From Lactifluus volemus (taxonomy: Eukaryota > Basidiomycota > Agaricomycetes > Russulales > Russulaceae), in NCBI GenBank assembly GCA_022376515.1, contig WTXI01000323.1, positions 1 to 39,659 of the forward strand: DNA of 39,659 bases. Reading direction: 5' to 3'. Below the pieces are notes generated by a model. The model saw only the letters and a program-made list of their open reading frames with translations, did not search any database and was not told where the DNA came from. The translations under genes and the position numbers were made by a program. Below are positions 20,523 through 31,801 of the stretch, piece after piece (the first letter of the stretch is position 1; each line of letters begins with the position of its first letter).

Positions 20523-21750
20523 ATGTCGTGGTCTTCTAGGGGGTCGAACGCGACAAACTCTTCCCCAAACGGTTTTACTGGGGCAAGGGATTCTTTGGTC
20601 GAATCAAATATCAATCAAGACGCATGGCGACAATATTTGGAATTTTATCAGGTGATGGAAGGATGACATTTCTAGCGCCGCATTTTCCTGACTTGAGCAC
20701 TTCCAGAATGCAATTCAATTTGCGCCCACTGTTTCTGAAGTTGGGCCGACGTATTCACCAGCTCTGGAAGTTTTTCAAGTAAGGGAAAGATGCCATGTTT
20801 ATGACGCACCTCCTGACTTCAGCTCTTCTAGAATACAGGCCCATGCACCATTCAAGATCCATTTACTCCCCTTGAAATCGGCTCGACCCCCAACGCAACT
20901 CCACTTTATTCGGTAAGGGAAGGGTGACATTTTAGTGCTGCGCCTTCCTGACTTCAACCCATCTAGGGTCGTGATTTAGACCAATTTATCAATCAACCCG
21001 CCTACACCAGCTCTGTAGCTGGCTCGACCTCTGCAGCAACTCCGGACGTTTATCAGGTAAAGGAAGGACGGGCATTTTAGCGTTGCACTTTCCTGACTTT
21101 GGCGCATTTAGAATACAGGTCAATTCATCGATCAAGATCAAGATGCATTCACTGCCTTTCAAACTGCCTCGACCTCTGAAGCAACTCTGGAAGTTCATCA
21201 GGTAATGAAGGGTATTTTTTTTAACCGTCACGTTATCCTTATTCAGCACTGTCAGAGTACTAGCCTAGGTACACAAGCTGAGCTTTATCCTCCTCTGGGT
21301 CTGTTGGAGCTACCGCCCACTATACTATCCTCAAGGACAAGCGCGGCCCAACCTCGCAAGAACATAACGCGCTTTAACGACACATTCGCAGCCGCACCCT
21401 ACGGGACCACACAGCAGGGAAGCATTCAACGCGCTACACGACCCACTAGGAGCGAGAGCATTCCCTGTCCAATTTGCGGAAAAGGATGTAGGCGCAGGCA
21501 GGAACTCGCGAGACACCGCAACGAAATCCATGAGCCAAAGAATCGATGTCCATTCTGTCCTATGGAGTGGACTCGTGCTTACAAAATAAGAGATCACCTC
21601 GAGCACGCACACCCCGGTGGTTTCTCCACCGAAATTTTGGATAAAATAAAAGCTCTGGGGACGGAGGATCTAGTAGTATTTTTGAATTCGTTCATTCTTT
21701 GCCGCGATGAGCTAGTTATCGCTGCATCCCGAGCACCCTCCCAGTCCTAA
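20523..21750 (+). CDS. C2H2 zinc-finger protein built from duplicated exon cassettes
   Basis: Six exons are proposed: 20523-20651, 20707-20778, 20832-20912, 20967-21056, 21112-21201 and 21256-21750. They total 957 nt and encode 318 residues. All five introns are 53-55 nt, have GT/AG ends, and every internal exon is a multiple of three with phase 0 borders. The last exon has two C2H2 fingers, CPICGKGC...HRNEIH and CPFCPMEW...HLEHAH, both C-x2-C-x12-H-x4-H, so the product is a likely nuclear DNA-binding protein. The N-terminal half is Ser/Thr/Gln/Asn-rich and low in charge, like an activation or interaction region. Exons 3-5 and introns 1-4 are related to one another in sequence. The target and pathway are unknown. 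The start is the first in-frame ATG before exon 1 (MSWSSRGS). Confidence 0.78.
20635..21255 (+). repeat. tandem exon-intron cassette array (about 125-145 bp period)
   Basis: Introns 1-4 align: GTAAGGGAAGG-TGACATTTTAG near the donor, then TTCCTGACTT as the likely branch region, then CTAG or CCAG. The exons between them share a pattern. They begin near AATACAGG and end with a block such as TCGACCTCTGAAGCAACTCTGGAAGTTCATCAG-type sequence, encoding S-T-S-E-A-T-L-E-V-H-Q or variants. Exon 1 ends with a related LEFYQ. So the unit that multiplied is one exon plus one intron, at least four times. Confidence 0.8.
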
Positions 21751-24690
21751 AAACACATGCATGTTGGAGACATGCAGAAAAAATTGGCACAGTACATCAA
21801 CGCCATCTAGTTCTTATTTATGTGTTGTTAGAAAAGTAGAATCACATATTTATTGCCTTGCTGGTATAAATGGGCTTACAATTTTTGCTCTTTGTTTGTG
21901 CAAATCAATCTCATGGGTCGGCACTCAAAATGTCTATCAGTTATCTTCACGTGGCCTCCTTCGCATTGACATCCTTCTTGTGTTTAAGTGCTTCCTGCCT
22001 GTCCGTGTAATGTGGTGCAGGATGGGTCTGTAGAGTTCAAAGGAATTTGATCTTAACCTACCTTAACGACTATATTAGTAGATGAAGGATCTCCCTATTT
22101 AATGAAATCTAGCTTCTACTTCTAAACTGGTCTTCCTTCATAGTCCTTGGTGGTCGTCACACGACTTGTAATAATTGTTCTTGGACATTTCAACCGTCTC
22201 TCGAACTTCCATACAAGTGACAACGATCAAGGAACTCTCTAATTCTCTCACACTCAACAAGTTTGAAACGTTGTGTTTGCTGCGAGAAATGCCAAATGCC
22301 TAGAACTTCCTCCGTTGGGCAGGGATAGGTCAGAACGTGCTCGATCAACGTGGATCAGAAGAGTCGATGCGGGCGACATTCGAAAGAAAGGTGTAAACAA
22401 ATCATTCTTCGACCGGTTTCGTCGCTGTTGCACGCAGGTAAAGAATGACTAATTATCACAGTACCTCATTAGCCTTGGCGTAAGCGCGGGCGCAGGCGCG
22501 GACCCTCCGCGAAGTTGCAAGTCCAGTGTCATTGTCGCTTTCGTCTGTGGGAACAAGGGACATGGCCGACATAGCCGACCGGTGGACCCTTCACGGCGTC
22601 TGTTTCAGCCCTTATCACGCCTCATCACGTCATTGTCTTGCCTAATTCTGTCTGTTGAACCTCTTGCACAGCACTTCTTACATAAAACGCATCTTGGATA
22701 GGCATTGTTGATAATTCACAAGGACGTGCTGTCCGATAAGCACATTAGCCTTCCTTTTAGTGATAGCTCGCCAAAGGTGCAACTGCTAATGCACCTTATA
22801 AACCCAACGTTTTCAAAAAAAAAAATCCGATTTGTGTTCTTCTATGAGGCACAGACAGACCAAGACCGAGACCGAGACGCAGGCTCCAGGGGTGTACTCA
22901 TGACATTCCGGGGCTTAGCGCTCAACGCTCAACGTTTAACGACAGTTCCCATTTTCAGCAGAGAGATAGCCCTACCGTCCGACCTGGCCAGTAGTAGCCA
23001 AAACTCGCCCCTGACACTGCTGTAAACTTAACTTAATTCTTATCTCGCAGATGTATGAGTAGTCCTTCTGTTTTTTTTTGCTCTGCAGATCTGGCTGGCC
23101 TTGTCCGCGCTAACACGAGTCAAGTGACAACACATAACTGATCAGGCACGGCGTTTCACCGTAGTTCAAATGTTGTAGAAGCTCATGTTGAAACATTACA
23201 ATCCGAGAAGAGAAGCCAGGGGCGAAACATTTAGCCAGCCCACTGCACCCAAGCCTGCATAATCGAGTTCGCCGGAGCACGGAGCCCGACGCGCTCCGTG
23301 GGCAGAACGTCTTGGGTAAAATATGCGTCCGACGTCGCTGTTCTAGTTAACCGGAATGTGGGATGGTCAAGTACGGCCAACGCCCGCGGTTGGCATGCCA
23401 AGTGTACACGATGTCCAGGACATTCGAGTTCGCTGATCAGTGGGCGAAGCATAGTTGTGGTGTGTGCCGCCGTACGACATTTCGTGAGTTTCTATTTTAG
23501 TTTAGTTTTTCGCGCGTGTACTGTACTGTACTGTAATCCCACTCACTTTCTTCTCTCTGCCGTCATGTCACGTTCCGTGGCTACGGCCGTTCTGGAATTT
23601 CCGCAAGTTTACACGGTCGTCGACCGTGACGTGTCTCGGACTCTCGGGCCCAGAGCAAAGTACACTATGAGTCATGGATTACAAGTGTCTAGGTTACGAC
23701 CATGGATCAGTACGTAGTCGTGCATGATGGAGGTTCGGCAACTTGACGTCCCTGTAGATGTCGGCATGACTCATCTATTAATAGCGACATCTAATGTGAG
23801 TTCCCGCATTTGCCGCAGCATGATTGCTAGCTACGCACGAGTCGAACACTCGCTCGCAAATCGCAAAGTTATCGCCTCAATGGTTGCTTGTTTTTTTTTT
23901 ACAGTAAAAGTTGGAAATCAGGAGAATTACAAATGTCCTACGTTAATGGACACGCGCATTTGATCCTTTCTTTCCAATAATGGCTTCTCCGTTGGGAAGC
24001 ATCAGAAAGCGCTTGATAATATGAAATTAATCTGCCAAGAACAATTGAAAACAAACCGAGCGGTGGCATCGATAGACTCTATAACCGGCTGAATGATCGA
24101 AATTGCCCATGAGGAATCGCGCAAAGGAAGGTGAAGGGGACCGACTGATGACTAATCAATGGCTGCGAGTCTCATGCGCTGCGGCAACTGCGCCGCTAAA
24201 CGGATTATAGCGACTAGACAAATATGGAATATAAACGCTAGTGCAGTAGCTCATGAACGCTAACGGTGATTTCTTGTGCTGCAGCTGCAGCTTGGCACCC
24301 GAGTTCATTGAGGATCAGAGTACCAGTAAGAGGCAGAGGGAAGATCCGGGAAATCCGGCCGGCCGGATGAGTGATCGAATCGATGAGAGGGGGGATGGAT
24401 GTCGTCAGCTAGATTACATAGCGGGAATTGCAAGAAGTGGTCTGATTTTCGGAACCATTTGCGGGGCTCATTCGCGCGCGCTCATACTCTCACAGCCCTT
24501 AATTCAAGGACACGCAAACAAGGACGCCTTTCCCTTTCGACATGTTACCCCCCAGCTCCCATCATCCTCCCTACTTTGATCCTTTTCGTCAACTCTTTCT
24601 CGCCTGAACGGAGCCCTTCAAACTTATCTACCCGTTCCTTCTTCTCGTCAATCTTGCTCCCCACACCCGTAGTCCTTCCTGGTGTAGGAC
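21751..24690. other. long stretch without a convincing gene
   Basis: No conserved domain or coherent exon chain was recognised over nearly 3 kb. An AT-rich part follows the zinc-finger gene (3' region). An A-run lies at about 22815-22825. A TGTAC-type pentamer repeat is at 23517-23536, just upstream of a 51-codon open frame (23565-23717, MSRSVATAVLEF). That frame has an ATG and a pyrimidine-rich leader but no known motif. A CCGGCCGGCCGG palindrome lies near 24355. The segment 24250-24690 may hold the promoter and first exon of the next gene. Confidence 0.4.
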
Positions 24691-26194
24691 GCAATCCGCC
24701 CACTCTCAAAACTGGCGTGCTTCCTCTTCTCCTTTTCTCTCACCTGTATAACAGCACTCGGTATTTACTGCCCTACCACCAATCGTCTTCTTCGGAGTTG
24801 CACCCATTCATCGCAGCAATCAAGAACTCTGGCTTCTTCTCAGCACACCGAGGGTAGTCCAAAGGAGCAGGCTTTGACACATCGTACCGGTCTTACGATC
24901 ACCAGTGGGTGGCATTTGAATGTCAACATTCGACTCGGTGTGGCCTTCAACTTCGTACCAGGCGCGAATGCGGCACGAACTGCAGTATATACTGTAGTCG
25001 TCGTAGTTGTCGCATTGGCCGTAGGATGCACAGGCTTCTTGAGGGTCCGCCCGTTCTATTTCTCTTCGTGGATGTCTTAGGAACTGATCCTTGAATAGAG
25101 TATCGCCGTGTTATCGCTGACGTGGCTAGTACCTTCCACACGCAAAAGTCCTCCTCAGATCGTGGAAAAGGTGTATCGCCGCACCCATCTTGAGCATCAA
25201 CGACGACGGACCGCACCGCGGTTGGTGGGAGAAGACCTGAACAAGCCCGAGTCTGTGTCGAGACCAGAATCCGTCCGCCATGTCTCATTCGATGAACCGA
25301 TTCTAAAGCGAGAGGGACCCCCGTCAGCACCGGCGAGTGCACCGTCGTCTCCACGTGGCTGTTCCATACCGTTGCCTCGCTGTAAAAACCGGTCATCGCC
25401 AACCGGAACGATATCCCTGCCTCAAGTGACTTCGGTTATCGTGGCTAAGGATTCCCCTCTGTCGTCTGCTGAGACGCTCACAGAGCTACCAACTGAACTC
25501 AAGCGAACACTCTCATCCCGTCTCACCCGCGCGCTTCTCCATTCACGGGGCCGTGATCGTTCGCGAGCTTCTACCATAGCTTCTGTCACATCGCTGTCCA
25601 CTACCGAGCCTTCTGAGTTTGGAGAAGCCGCTCTTCTCACCGACAAAAGTGATAATATCACCGAAAGAGGGAGGTTTGGATTCCTGAAAAAGTCGAAAGG
25701 TTTTTATTATGCTTTATTGGTCTTATTTGCTTTTTAATCTAACCTAGTTTTTCACAGCCGGCCGGGCCCGTCCGCCTTCATTATCTGGCCCTTTCACATC
25801 CGATATCAACTCATCCGCTGATTCATTTCCTTCTTCTCCCCGTCTTACCAATTCTCCTGATTCGATATCGCATCCCTCATCAACAACCCCTCAACATCGT
25901 CGTGTATCGTCAAGCCCGGCTGCGTCCTCCAAACACAAATTGCGCATCGCAGACAAGATTTGCCCACGCAAGGAAAAGGACAAGGATGCAGAACCAAGGC
26001 CCAAGCCGGCACGTACGCAACCGTATGGTCCCCCATACAACTGGATACCGCCCGCACCTGGTGCGTGGGCCGTGGCTACGGATGATACACCGGCAAGTGG
26101 GAGACGACGCAAGCGGCTGAGTGAACCTACCGATCCCACGAGTTCTCACGATCCCACGCGTCATGGGCACGATCGTATAGGGAGTGCTGTGTAA
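24691..26194 (+). CDS. predicted single-pass membrane protein with disordered C-terminal region (5' end unresolved)
   Basis: Three exons can be linked in frame: an exon open from 24691 to 25044, then 25099-25699, then 25758-26194, with introns of 54 nt (25045-25098) and 58 nt (25700-25757). The first visible exon contains one strong membrane segment (AVYTVVVVVVALAVGCTGFL) preceded by a soluble stretch. The second has KSPPQIVEKVYRRT and long Ser/Pro/Arg-rich disordered sequence with LTRALLHSRGRDRSR. The third is also disordered and ends with YGPPYNWIPPAPGAWAVATDD and a basic tail. I do not recognise the family. No in-frame ATG exists in the first exon, so the start must lie upstream, possibly joined through an intron ending at 24690 or 24816. 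A short upstream exon with ATG near 24542 was tried but does not fit the phase. Confidence 0.55.
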
Positions 26195-26653
26195 CCCTTG
26201 ACCTCCCACCCGGTTATTTATTCTTCTGTTGTCGGAAATTGGGCATACCATGTAAAACATCATCATCACCCTCATCATCATATCTGTCATCCAACTACTG
26301 TCACTCGTTTGTTCATGGATATACTCATTTGTACGTAGTCAAGGGTAATTCGTCCTGTACTTAGAAATCCACTCTCAAAGCTTGTTGCAGATTATGCATT
26401 TATCGCTACTTGTAAAACTTGTCCACCGGGCTCGTGCTCTAAGTAGGGACCGTGCATTGAATGATCCAATTTCTCGTTGGTCGTAAAACAAATATTATTC
26501 GCTGGGCATCCTGGGATATCTAATTCCATTGAGCATCTCTATAACAACCCGTCCTGAGAATTTTAAATCCATCCGTAGGTCATGCTCCAAGGCGTCACCG
26601 GTCATCGGACTCCATGCCAGTGCTCGTCCTGTGAAAGCCCACATGGGTCGTCA
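26195..26653. other. intergenic between convergent genes
   Basis: These are the 3' regions of the membrane protein gene (plus) and the DEAH helicase (minus). A short (CATCAT)n-like stretch lies around 26260-26281. No gene is visible. Confidence 0.55.
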
Positions 26654-29600
26654 TCAATTCAATGAACCCATACTTGCAGTGGCCGCCATTCCATCCGTCG
26701 TCAACAGCGCCAACATTGCGCCAATCACCGGGCTTTGTGCGACCTCGAGGACGCGCCCGTTGTCGATCGCCCGCAATAGCGCCGCATCTAACAGCCGTCT
26801 ACCAGATAAAGTAATTATTATTTATCATGATTGCTGATGAAAACGAATGAATGGATTTATTGGTGTTACAGGGGACGCACCGGAGTTGTTGGATGAGGAT
26901 CGCGATGCGCGGCCAGGCCCGTAGACGCAACGTCCCTTCCACGCGTCCTCCAACGGTCAAGCCTCCACGCACGTGGTCCACGGCGATGTGCCCACCAAAG
27001 AGTAAGAGAGCATATAGCGGGACCTTAAAAAAAAGTGTGTCAATAATATATATCATAGAGAAAAAGCCGCACCTCGGTGACGTCACGCAAGTACACTTTT
27101 CCGGTTCCGGCCGTCGTCGTCGTCGTCGTCGTCTCGACCCGTTCGAAACTGACCACGATCCCGAAACGCCAGCCCGTCTCGGTGAATAACACGCTGGCCG
27201 GATGAACCCACACGCGTTGCCCGCCTCGCATATCCGTAGCGCGCCATTCGTGCGCGCCTACGTCCCGCGCTACCGTGCCGCTCGCTAGACGCGCAAACTT
27301 AACCGCGTGGCGTGGGAGCGCGATGCGCGCTACGCGCGGGTATAGCGCGGCGAGTAGGAGTGCTTTGAGCAGCGCAGGCTCGCTCGAGTGTACGTTCAAC
27401 TCTGGTGACGAGGCGCGTTGACCCACCGGCACTAGCCCAGCGGATGTGAGGGCGGAGAGGAGGTCGTTGCGTAGGACGGTGATATCCCGGATCGTCGTGG
27501 CAGAGATGTAGTTCTGGGTTACAGTAAGTTGGAGAGGAAAGGTATGAGGGAGATAATAGGGAGGCGCGTACGTCTGCACAGAAGGTTCGCATGGCGTTGG
27601 CTGTCTCTTCTTGGCGTATCCGCATACATTCATTGTACGCGTGAGCATCTGTGAGTAGGTCGCTTTTCGCTGTCGCAAAGCGTGCACGGGCTCTGTGGGC
27701 GGCTCAGCTCAGACCTGTGAATAATGGAGAAGAGGCTTGTTCGTCATACTGTGTTGCTTCATCACGCTTATCTATAGGGTTCAGGAATACGGGCTTCGAA
27801 GAAAGGCAGGCTGCGATGGTCAACATCGGGTCAACACATTGGAAAACGGTGGCGAGAATCAACATCTGAGAACGACCAGGATCAGAACTCGTGAGTCCAT
27901 TGGGTGAAGTTGTTGACCTCACCTTTCCAAGACGAAGGTCAACAGGAAGGAGGGCCTGGAGAAACTGTGAGCAGACTGGTAGGTATTTGTCGGTCTTTAT
28001 CCTACCATGTGCCGGCCGAGGGCGGTCAGGTGGCCATCCTGGTCGATAGCACCAAGTTCCTCAAGAACAGAAAGAGCTTTTTCCACAGCAGTGACTTCTG
28101 GTGGGTCGATGGCACGACTCAGGAATTGCTAAAGAAAAAAAAAGGATTGTGATAAGCAGCAACTGAAAGTAATCGATTAGGGGTTTCAGACCTTGATGTC
28201 CTCGTGTTCCCGCGTTGACTTTACGGTAAGACAAATACTCTCCAGCGAGACGCGCAGGATCTCCGGGCGTGGGAATTGCTCCATCTTGCGCTCGCGGCCG
28301 CGAGTGTACAGTTTATAGCATACTCCTGGGCGCGTGCGCCCCGCACGCCCCCGGCGCTGTCGTCCAGCGGCTCGAGTGGTCCATTGCTCTACGAGTTTCG
28401 TGAAACGGCTCTCAGCGTCATATTGGATTTCTTTGACCCTTCCCGTATCAACGACATAGACAATGTCGTCGATCGTGATGGAGGTCTGCGCAAGTGAATA
28501 AAGTGAATGGTCAGGACGAGGCGGATGTAAACGGTAAGTACCTCTGCTACATTCGTGGCGACGATGATTTTCCATTTTGGTGAGGGTGCAAAAACGGCAC
28601 GTTGTTCGTTACTCGATAGGTTCGCGTGTAGGGGGAAGATTTTGGCCTCCGACGCGGAGGGCGAGCCCTGAAGGGATTCGATGCACTGTCTGATTTCCTG
28701 GACACCAGGTAGGAACACGAGAATTCCAGCTTTCTCCTCCGCAGTACTCATAATATGATCGATCGTGGCGGTTATTAGCTGTCTTGACCGGTAAGGCAGC
28801 GAGACCAGCTCACATCAGAATGAAGACTTACCGTGTAATCTATACGATCAGAGCGGCTAATTGCCTGAACTGCAGTCGCGCCGCGTTCATTAAGACCGGA
28901 ACTGAGATATTCTTCTCTATCAGCTCGGAAATCTTCGTCAAGTTGCTTCTTTCCGCCAATATTCGCAGTAGGACGGTAACCGATAAGGTTGATGTAGTCC
29001 TCAAGAAACCTGTTGTTGTCTCTGTCGTCAGTTGCGTTGACCAATTGTCAAACGGAAGGTCCCTCACATATCTTTAACCGGATGCGTGAACCCTGGAATA
29101 GCGAGTAGTGGGGCATTGGAGAAGTAGCGAACAAAAGTCTCGTGATTTATCGTAGCCGACATAAGTACAACTTTCAGTGTAGAATTGCGGGTTAACAATT
29201 CCTTCAGCTCTAGCAGCAAGAAGTCGCCGTCGACGGAACGTTCATGGACCTTGGTAAAAGTTGATTGTGTCTATCGGAAGATAGTCTATGAGTTCACCCA
29301 CCTCGTCCACGACAACGTGCGTGACGCCACTCAAGTCGTCTCCAGTGCTCAGCCGCCTGAGTACGATGCCAGTTGTGCAAAAAAGCAGCTTTGTTTTCTC
29401 CGTCTGTTTGCTTTCCCCGCGGATTACGTAACCTACCGAGCCGTCGTTCAAACGCTCTGTATGGACACGCGCAGCTACCGATGTTGCAGATATACGACGG
29501 GGTTGAGTTATAAGTATGTTTGCACAGGAACCCCGGCCGGACTGTATGAGAGAGTCGAGTATGAACTGGGGTACTGAGGAAGGTTATTCAACATGTCAAG

Positions 29601-31637
29601 TCTGTCATCGTGAATCCACTCACACTGTGTTGTTTTTCCGGAACCCGTTTCACCAACTACGACAACTACTCTAGATTGTTCGAGCATAGCCAGAAAACTG
29701 TCCTTCGAAGCGAACGCAGGAAGGCGGCGTCGAGACGCAAGTAGCTTTGCATACCGCTCATCTTGACGCATTGTGTCGAACTCCTGCATCACCTCGGCAT
29801 CTGAACGCAAATCATGCCGAACCGAACTAGCTGCACTGCGAGGCTTCCTCTCCCTTGTCTTTTCTGGGGCACCTGAAGTCGGATTAACTTTGAGGACTCT
29901 TGCCTCTTGATGCGGAGCGAGGTGCCTTAAGACGTCATGCATATTGGGAGGTCCCTGGTCTTCCAACAGCGCCCAGTGCTCTTCGAGAACCTGCATCGCC
30001 ACGACGCAGATACCCTCTGTCGAATCACTTATAGTACCCTTTTTGAATGCATCAAGGAGCCTTTCGAGAAGGTGTAGCCGCACATAGGCCGGTACCGAGG
30101 AGGACGTGATATACATTGGCGGTGGGCGTGAAGATCTGTTGTACGCGTAGCCAGGAGGAATGACAAAATTAAGCTGGATGGGTGCGAGGAAGAGCGGCAT
30201 GACGAGGGTGAAGGTGTAGTCGTCGGGATAAGATGCGCCCATCGATTCTATCTCATCTTCTGTAATACGCTCCTCCACATCGTCGCCGTCGGGTTGCATT
30301 GTGACGTCTTCCCAAGACTCACCGACAAGACGACGATTTAGTGCGGCCACGAGCAGAGCCCACTCTTCAAGGAGGTGTGATTTCGTTGAGCAGTCATGAA
30401 CCACGTGCGCGGGCCATCCTGCCTGCTTGATGGCGCGGTCCTTAACCCAGCGTTTCTTGATGTCTTCTTGGCCTCCATGAATGCCCGTTACGAGCGGGTT
30501 TGAACTGTTATTCTCGGGGAGGAAACGCGGGGGCAAGTCTACCTCTGGGACGTGAAGAACGAGATATTCGATGCATGCCTCGAGAGGAGAAGCTGCGGAT
30601 AAAAAATTGGAGGCGAGAGGAGACGGCTTCGAGAGAAAGGCAACTGCGTCACGCGCTTGAGTTTTTATAAAACCAAGGTCATCCAGCTGTTGGAGGATGA
30701 CCGAAGTGCTATCTTCGTTAATGACCAATGGCGATGTGTCTTCAAGCTCTGGGCTATCTGCAATAGCCTGTCGCAAGAGTAAGTGGGACATATACACATA
30801 ACATAGCCAAGGATTAAAACCATCTTTATAGCGTTCTCAACCAGTTCACGAAGTTCGGTTGACAATTTAACTTCGAGAGAGTCTTTACGTGGGTCTAGCT
30901 CCGATTCAGGAGCAGACGCCCTTGTAGCTTGCTGGGGCTCTTCTTTCTTCTTAGCCGCTCTCTCCTGACGATCCGCCACGGCCTTGCGCGCGGCAAATGG
31001 GTCGGCATCATACATCCAGCTCTGATGCGATGGCGCTTTCTTATGTTCAGCTGCTAACTCTGCCCAGTACTCACGAGGTCCGGGAGGAAGAACACGATTG
31101 AGCTGAATGCCGTTGCAAAACTAGTAGAATTTTCAGTTGGTTTTATGAAGCCGCCGAGGTGGATGAGATGAAAACGGACGCGATAAAGAGCATACGTGGC
31201 ACCCCAATGCCGGGCTTCCAAGGAAGATTTGCATATGTACGGAGGGTGAGATTCCATACGAACGACTTGGGTCTCTTGGCCATTCTTTGTTCGAACCATC
31301 CTAGTCAAAGTAATAACAAAAACCCAACCTTGACCTCGCTTTGGCTAAAAAGTGGGTGAGTTATGTCCAGAGGACGCAGTTAGGGGCACTAAACGGTGTC
31401 GACAACAGGTTTCTCCCAGCCATTTTTTGAGCACCTATTTACATGTGACGACTTGTATTGGGTGATAAGGTGGAGAGAGACCAACCTTTCTTGTAATAAA
31501 CTTAGCGGGTATTTCGAGCCCGAGGGAAATAAAGGTGGTGCGTTGCCCTTGGAGACATCCGAATCGCCGATTTCCTTTGAAGATTTTGAGGAATTCCCGG
31601 CGTTGCCTGACTTTACAATTCCTTTTCTGGGTGGCAT
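26654..31637 (-). CDS. DEAH-box ATP-dependent RNA helicase, DHX57/DHX29/Ucp12 type
   Basis: The minus-strand exons are 31637-31486, 31434-31395, 31344-31180, 31120-30821, 30767-29624, 29573-29302, 29249-29068, 29009-28832, 28778-28542, 28485-28192, 28128-28006, 27955-27923, 27865-27750, 27692-27572, 27513-27073, 27023-26881 and 26798-26654. The sum is 4086 nt, 1361 residues, and all junction phases agree. Domains in order: a basic start and a dsRBD-like block (CSKNGWEKPVVDT, RHWGATYALYR), a UBA-like helix set (about 240-275), an RWD-like region (about 400-465), Walker A GETGSGKTTQ (about 591-600), DEVHERS (about 689-695), SAT (about 720), QRRGRAGR (about 933-940), a helicase-associated region (GRHMALLPVDLRLGK) and an OB-fold C-terminus. 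UBA plus RWD before the helicase core is the DHX57-like layout, and length fits. The role in translation or RNA remodelling is inferred from the family. A poly-Thr run (27107-27132) is encoded by an ACG microsatellite. Confidence 0.93.
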
Positions 31638-31801
31638 TTTACTTGTCGAAGATCAGGTGCAAACCCGGCGTGGGAAAAATAATTTAATCGAAATTGGTTG
31701 CTTTATCGTCGTAGCTGTTTCAGCCTTCCTTCATTTCTGCGATATATAAACGGCTACAACAAGTCCGATGTCCACTCTCCTTCTTCTCATTTCCATCTTT
31801 C
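31638..31801. promoter_or_regulatory. divergent promoter, helicase / membrane protein pseudogene
   Basis: Only 164 bases separate the start codons of the minus-strand helicase and the plus-strand unit at 31802. ATATATAAAC at about 31741-31750 is a good TATA box for the plus-strand unit, about 50 bases before its ATG, followed by a CT-rich leader. A related TATA (GTTATATACG near 36092) precedes the second copy at 36166. Confidence 0.5.

Noticed and set aside
20652..21255. CRISPR-like array of regularly spaced repeats
   Set aside because: The repeats have GT/AG ends with branch-site-like CTGAC, the spacers are in-frame exons that resemble each other, and the organism is eukaryotic.
25910..26290. 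126-codon minus-strand open frame
   Set aside because: It is antisense to the last exon of the membrane protein gene, whose splice phases fit on the plus strand.
29185..29577. 130-codon plus-strand open frame
   Set aside because: It lies opposite the DEVH-box exons of the helicase, which have clear family motifs on the minus strand.
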